Shown piece by piece: positions 61,738-64,000 of a stretch of DNA of 64,000 bases. Source of the stretch: Dactylonectria macrodidyma (taxonomy: Eukaryota > Ascomycota > Sordariomycetes > Hypocreales > Nectriaceae); contig JAGMUV010000001.1 in NCBI GenBank assembly GCA_020744425.1, forward strand, positions 744,001-808,000. The letters are read 5' to 3'. A program made the position numbers and the translations under genes. The notes beneath the pieces are model-generated. The model was given only the letters and a program-made list of their open reading frames with translations. It had not been told where the DNA came from and did not search any database. Numbering within the stretch: the first letter of the stretch is position 1; each line of letters starts with the position of its first letter.

Positions 61738-64000
61738 GGGTGGGAAGCATCCGCTCTGGGGACGAATAGTGAGAAAACGAGCTCCGAAAGGCGAGGGGCA
61801 ATTGTTTCTCCATGATCAAAACAACCTGGGAAGACGACACAGGTGTTCAAATACCGAACACAGTATTCCAATATCGAACCCAGTATTCGATGAATCGCCA
61901 ATACGGGTCATGTAGAACAAGGCATGTCGTCAGTAGCTAGGTCCACGGTACATCAATGCAACCAAGATTGTCACATCTCAGGTTCCGAGAGACTGGATCC
62001 CGTGAACACATGAACCAAAAACTCAGCTCAGCAGCCCCCAATTTCGTAAATGAGCTGGCACTGCAGGTGTCGGAGGTTGCGGTTGTACAAGACTCCTTTC
62101 ACACGACGCGTACATAGTACAAAAGCCAGGCCAAATCCGATCCGATCCAAGGACTGAAGCCAGAATCAGCCACCTCGCGCCCGTGGCCAACGACGGACCC
62201 TCGTTTATTTTCGTCCGTTCTAACCGGAGGCACGCCGCCCCATGACTAACCATCAGCGCAATAGAGCGGGTGTCACAGTTACTCAGCATTGTCTTCAACT
62301 AGAGGCTGTGTTTCTCTCTGCCAGTGCCTCAAAAGCTGCAACCCGTAATTAATGCCTGCCGCAGGATCTGGGCTGCCGTGCGGTTGTCTCCGGCGCCGGG
62401 GCTGAGCCATTCGTAGTATCTGAGACGGCCTCGCAGTCATCCTGGATTCATTGGAAACAGCGTGCACGGGCAACTATTTTTATAGACTGCTGTTTACCAT
62501 GTACTATGTACGCAGCAGGCCGGTGGCGTCGTATTGACGAGCCGTCCTCTCGGCAGCTATCCAACTGATCTTGGGGCCTCATATTCCAACCCATACACCG
62601 CATAGTAGCTGCAGGTGACAACCAAGGATCATCCAGTATATCCTATCACCTCGGGAACTCAGAAGCGGCATGGTGTTGCTGTATTCTTACTGAATACAAG
62701 ACAGCCTAAGACATCAAAGGGGAAAGGCGAAACCCCATGTGCGCGCGATTCTCAGTGGTTGTACCGACTATCAGGACATCACCTTCCTCGATGCATGATT
62801 GAGAGGTCCACAGAGAATTTTTCAATGCCCGCATAAACATCTTGTGTTCCCCAGGTTACGAAGAGAATATGCTTGGCAGCTGACTCTAGAAATGTCGAGC
62901 TTCAGAGGCAGCTTCACCGAGGATCTTGGTCTCAACCTATGTTCTGCTTCGACCTGGTCCAACCAAATTTTCCCTCTCACTTTCAAGCCCAACAGCTCGA
63001 CTAACATGCGCATTATATGGCCAAGAATAAGTATCCCAGCTTAGGACTTGGCTATCCAGAAAGTGCGCGACGCAGGTATGACGGATACGGCCACCGTCAT
63101 AATTGTGCAGATCGGTGTGAGGCATGACCTAAACCTGGAGACTCCGATTTGTGACCAAGGGCGCACAGTCTCTGCAAGGTCCATGAACCATTCTGCGTTG
63201 AATATTTCTGTCTCGGATTACGCCGCATCACGATCTTGCGCCTCCCATGAGCAGCTGCACGCCTCAGCCGGCTGTCATCCCCCTTTCCAGCCCCCGATAG
63301 TAACTCACCACCCTCCAATCAGTCCCCAGAGCCCTTCTCCGTGTGACGAACACGACGAGGTGGCGTTGTCTTGGTCAGGATGATCAAATGCTCAGCTAAT
63401 GCTTGTGAGCGACTGTGACTGCTGAAGCCAAGGGATCGAGAGGCGTCACCAGCGGCTCCTGCAAGTCCGATTCGTCATGGATCGCAAGCAGCGTCACCCA
63501 CAAGCAGCATGAAACGTAGGATTTCTAACATCGTTCAGACAGATTCTGCAATATTCAGCCCGGGCTGTTGGAAACTTTTCGACAGTTGAAAGCACAATCC
63601 TCCGTCATTCCTCCCTGTTCCACTGCAGGTGATATTGTTGGTGCGATAAGATGGCGCAAAGGAGCGGACTGTCATGGAGACTTGTGGGGCTGGAGATACC
63701 AGCAGTTTCTATTCCCATCTTGCGGAAGTTATTCGCGGATCGGCGGCGTTTTCATAATGTTACGGATTCTCAAAATGCATGGGAGATCCCAACCTGACAG
63801 CAGATCCTTCAACTCCGTCAAAGCATGTACGATGATGTGGTCTCAAGCCATCCAACAGGCGAGGAGGCTGCTCTGGGACTTGCCACCTATTGGACCTCGT
63901 GTGCTGTCTATGGAATGAGGCGTCAGTGGGTGGCCCAGACCCAGGGAAATGATTCAGAGTATGGAGAACAATTCGAGAACATAAATTATTCGCCTCTTGC
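61738..64000. other. Upstream region of the NRPS-like gene; no gene recognised
   Basis: 2.3 kb. The first part is promoter for the NRPS-like gene. Short frames, for example 63568-63918 on + and 62473-62279 on -, lack family features. Part of a gene could run off the right edge, but I see no support for one. Confidence 0.45.
61850..61889 (-). promoter_or_regulatory. Two tandem 20-bp repeats upstream of the NRPS-like gene
   Basis: AATACCGAACACAGTATTCC (61850-61869) is followed directly by AATATCGAACCCAGTATTCG (61870-61889), 16 of 20 identical, about 110 bp upstream of the start codon. Each unit contains CAGTATTC and a GAAC core. Tandem placement just upstream of a biosynthetic gene suggests a binding site for a pathway regulator. 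Confidence 0.5.

Noticed and set aside
63568..63918. + strand open frame of 116 codons near the right edge
   Set aside because: No recognisable domain, signal or splice sites; composition does not stand out from random frames.

Overview
The window is nuclear DNA of a filamentous ascomycete fungus, most likely a Sordariomycete. The evidence is short introns (about 45-110 bp) with GT..AG ends and CTAAC/CTAAT-type branch sites, fungal gene families (full-size PDR transporter, Dal5-type permease, ferric reductase, DUF1479 oxygenase, DUF6546 F-box-like protein), and AT-rich transposon graveyards whose changes are almost all C-to-T/G-to-A, the mark of repeat-induced point mutation (RIP). The species cannot be named from the sequence.

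Layout. (1) Positions 1-17.8 kb are an AT-rich RIP block without any open frame of 60 codons. It holds a complete but dead Ty3/gypsy LTR element on the + strand (about 762-8915), a MITE-like element with intact terminal inverted repeats (9126-9569), and a second, 3'-truncated gypsy element on the - strand (about 9570-17543) that is itself interrupted by a pogo/Fot1-like DNA transposon (about 14671-16520). (2) 17.9-21.4 kb is normal-composition DNA with a secreted FAD-dependent oxidoreductase gene. (3) 21.4-29.6 kb holds two RIP-degraded hAT transposons of identical length (2997 bp), in opposite orientation, each with its own 8-bp target duplication. They flank a 2.2-kb non-RIPed island that carries only decayed gene remnants. 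(4) 30.2-35.0 kb: an alpha/beta hydrolase, a TauD/TfdA-type 2-oxoglutarate dioxygenase, and a Dal5-family MFS permease divergent from the dioxygenase. The last two look like an uptake-plus-cleavage pair for an organic acid, possibly a sulfonate. (5) 36.4-42.3 kb: a ferric reductase with a His-rich N-terminus and the acetyl-CoA hydrolase/CoA-transferase ACH1. (6) 43.1-44.7 kb: a DUF6546 pseudogene ending in 30-bp repeats. (7) 45.8-61.7 kb: secreted dienelactone hydrolase, DUF1479 oxygenase divergent from an MFS sugar transporter, a full-size PDR ABC transporter, and convergent with it a 1278-aa single-module A-T-C NRPS-like enzyme. This last block has the make-up of a small secondary-metabolite locus. 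(8) 61.7-64.0 kb: upstream region of the NRPS-like gene with a 20-bp tandem repeat; no gene recognised beyond it.

Gene models were assembled by joining frames across splice sites read in the sequence; every joined model keeps one frame from start to stop. The strongest candidate for undescribed biology is the A-T-C enzyme with its neighbours. The cleanest structural finding is the inverted hAT pair.
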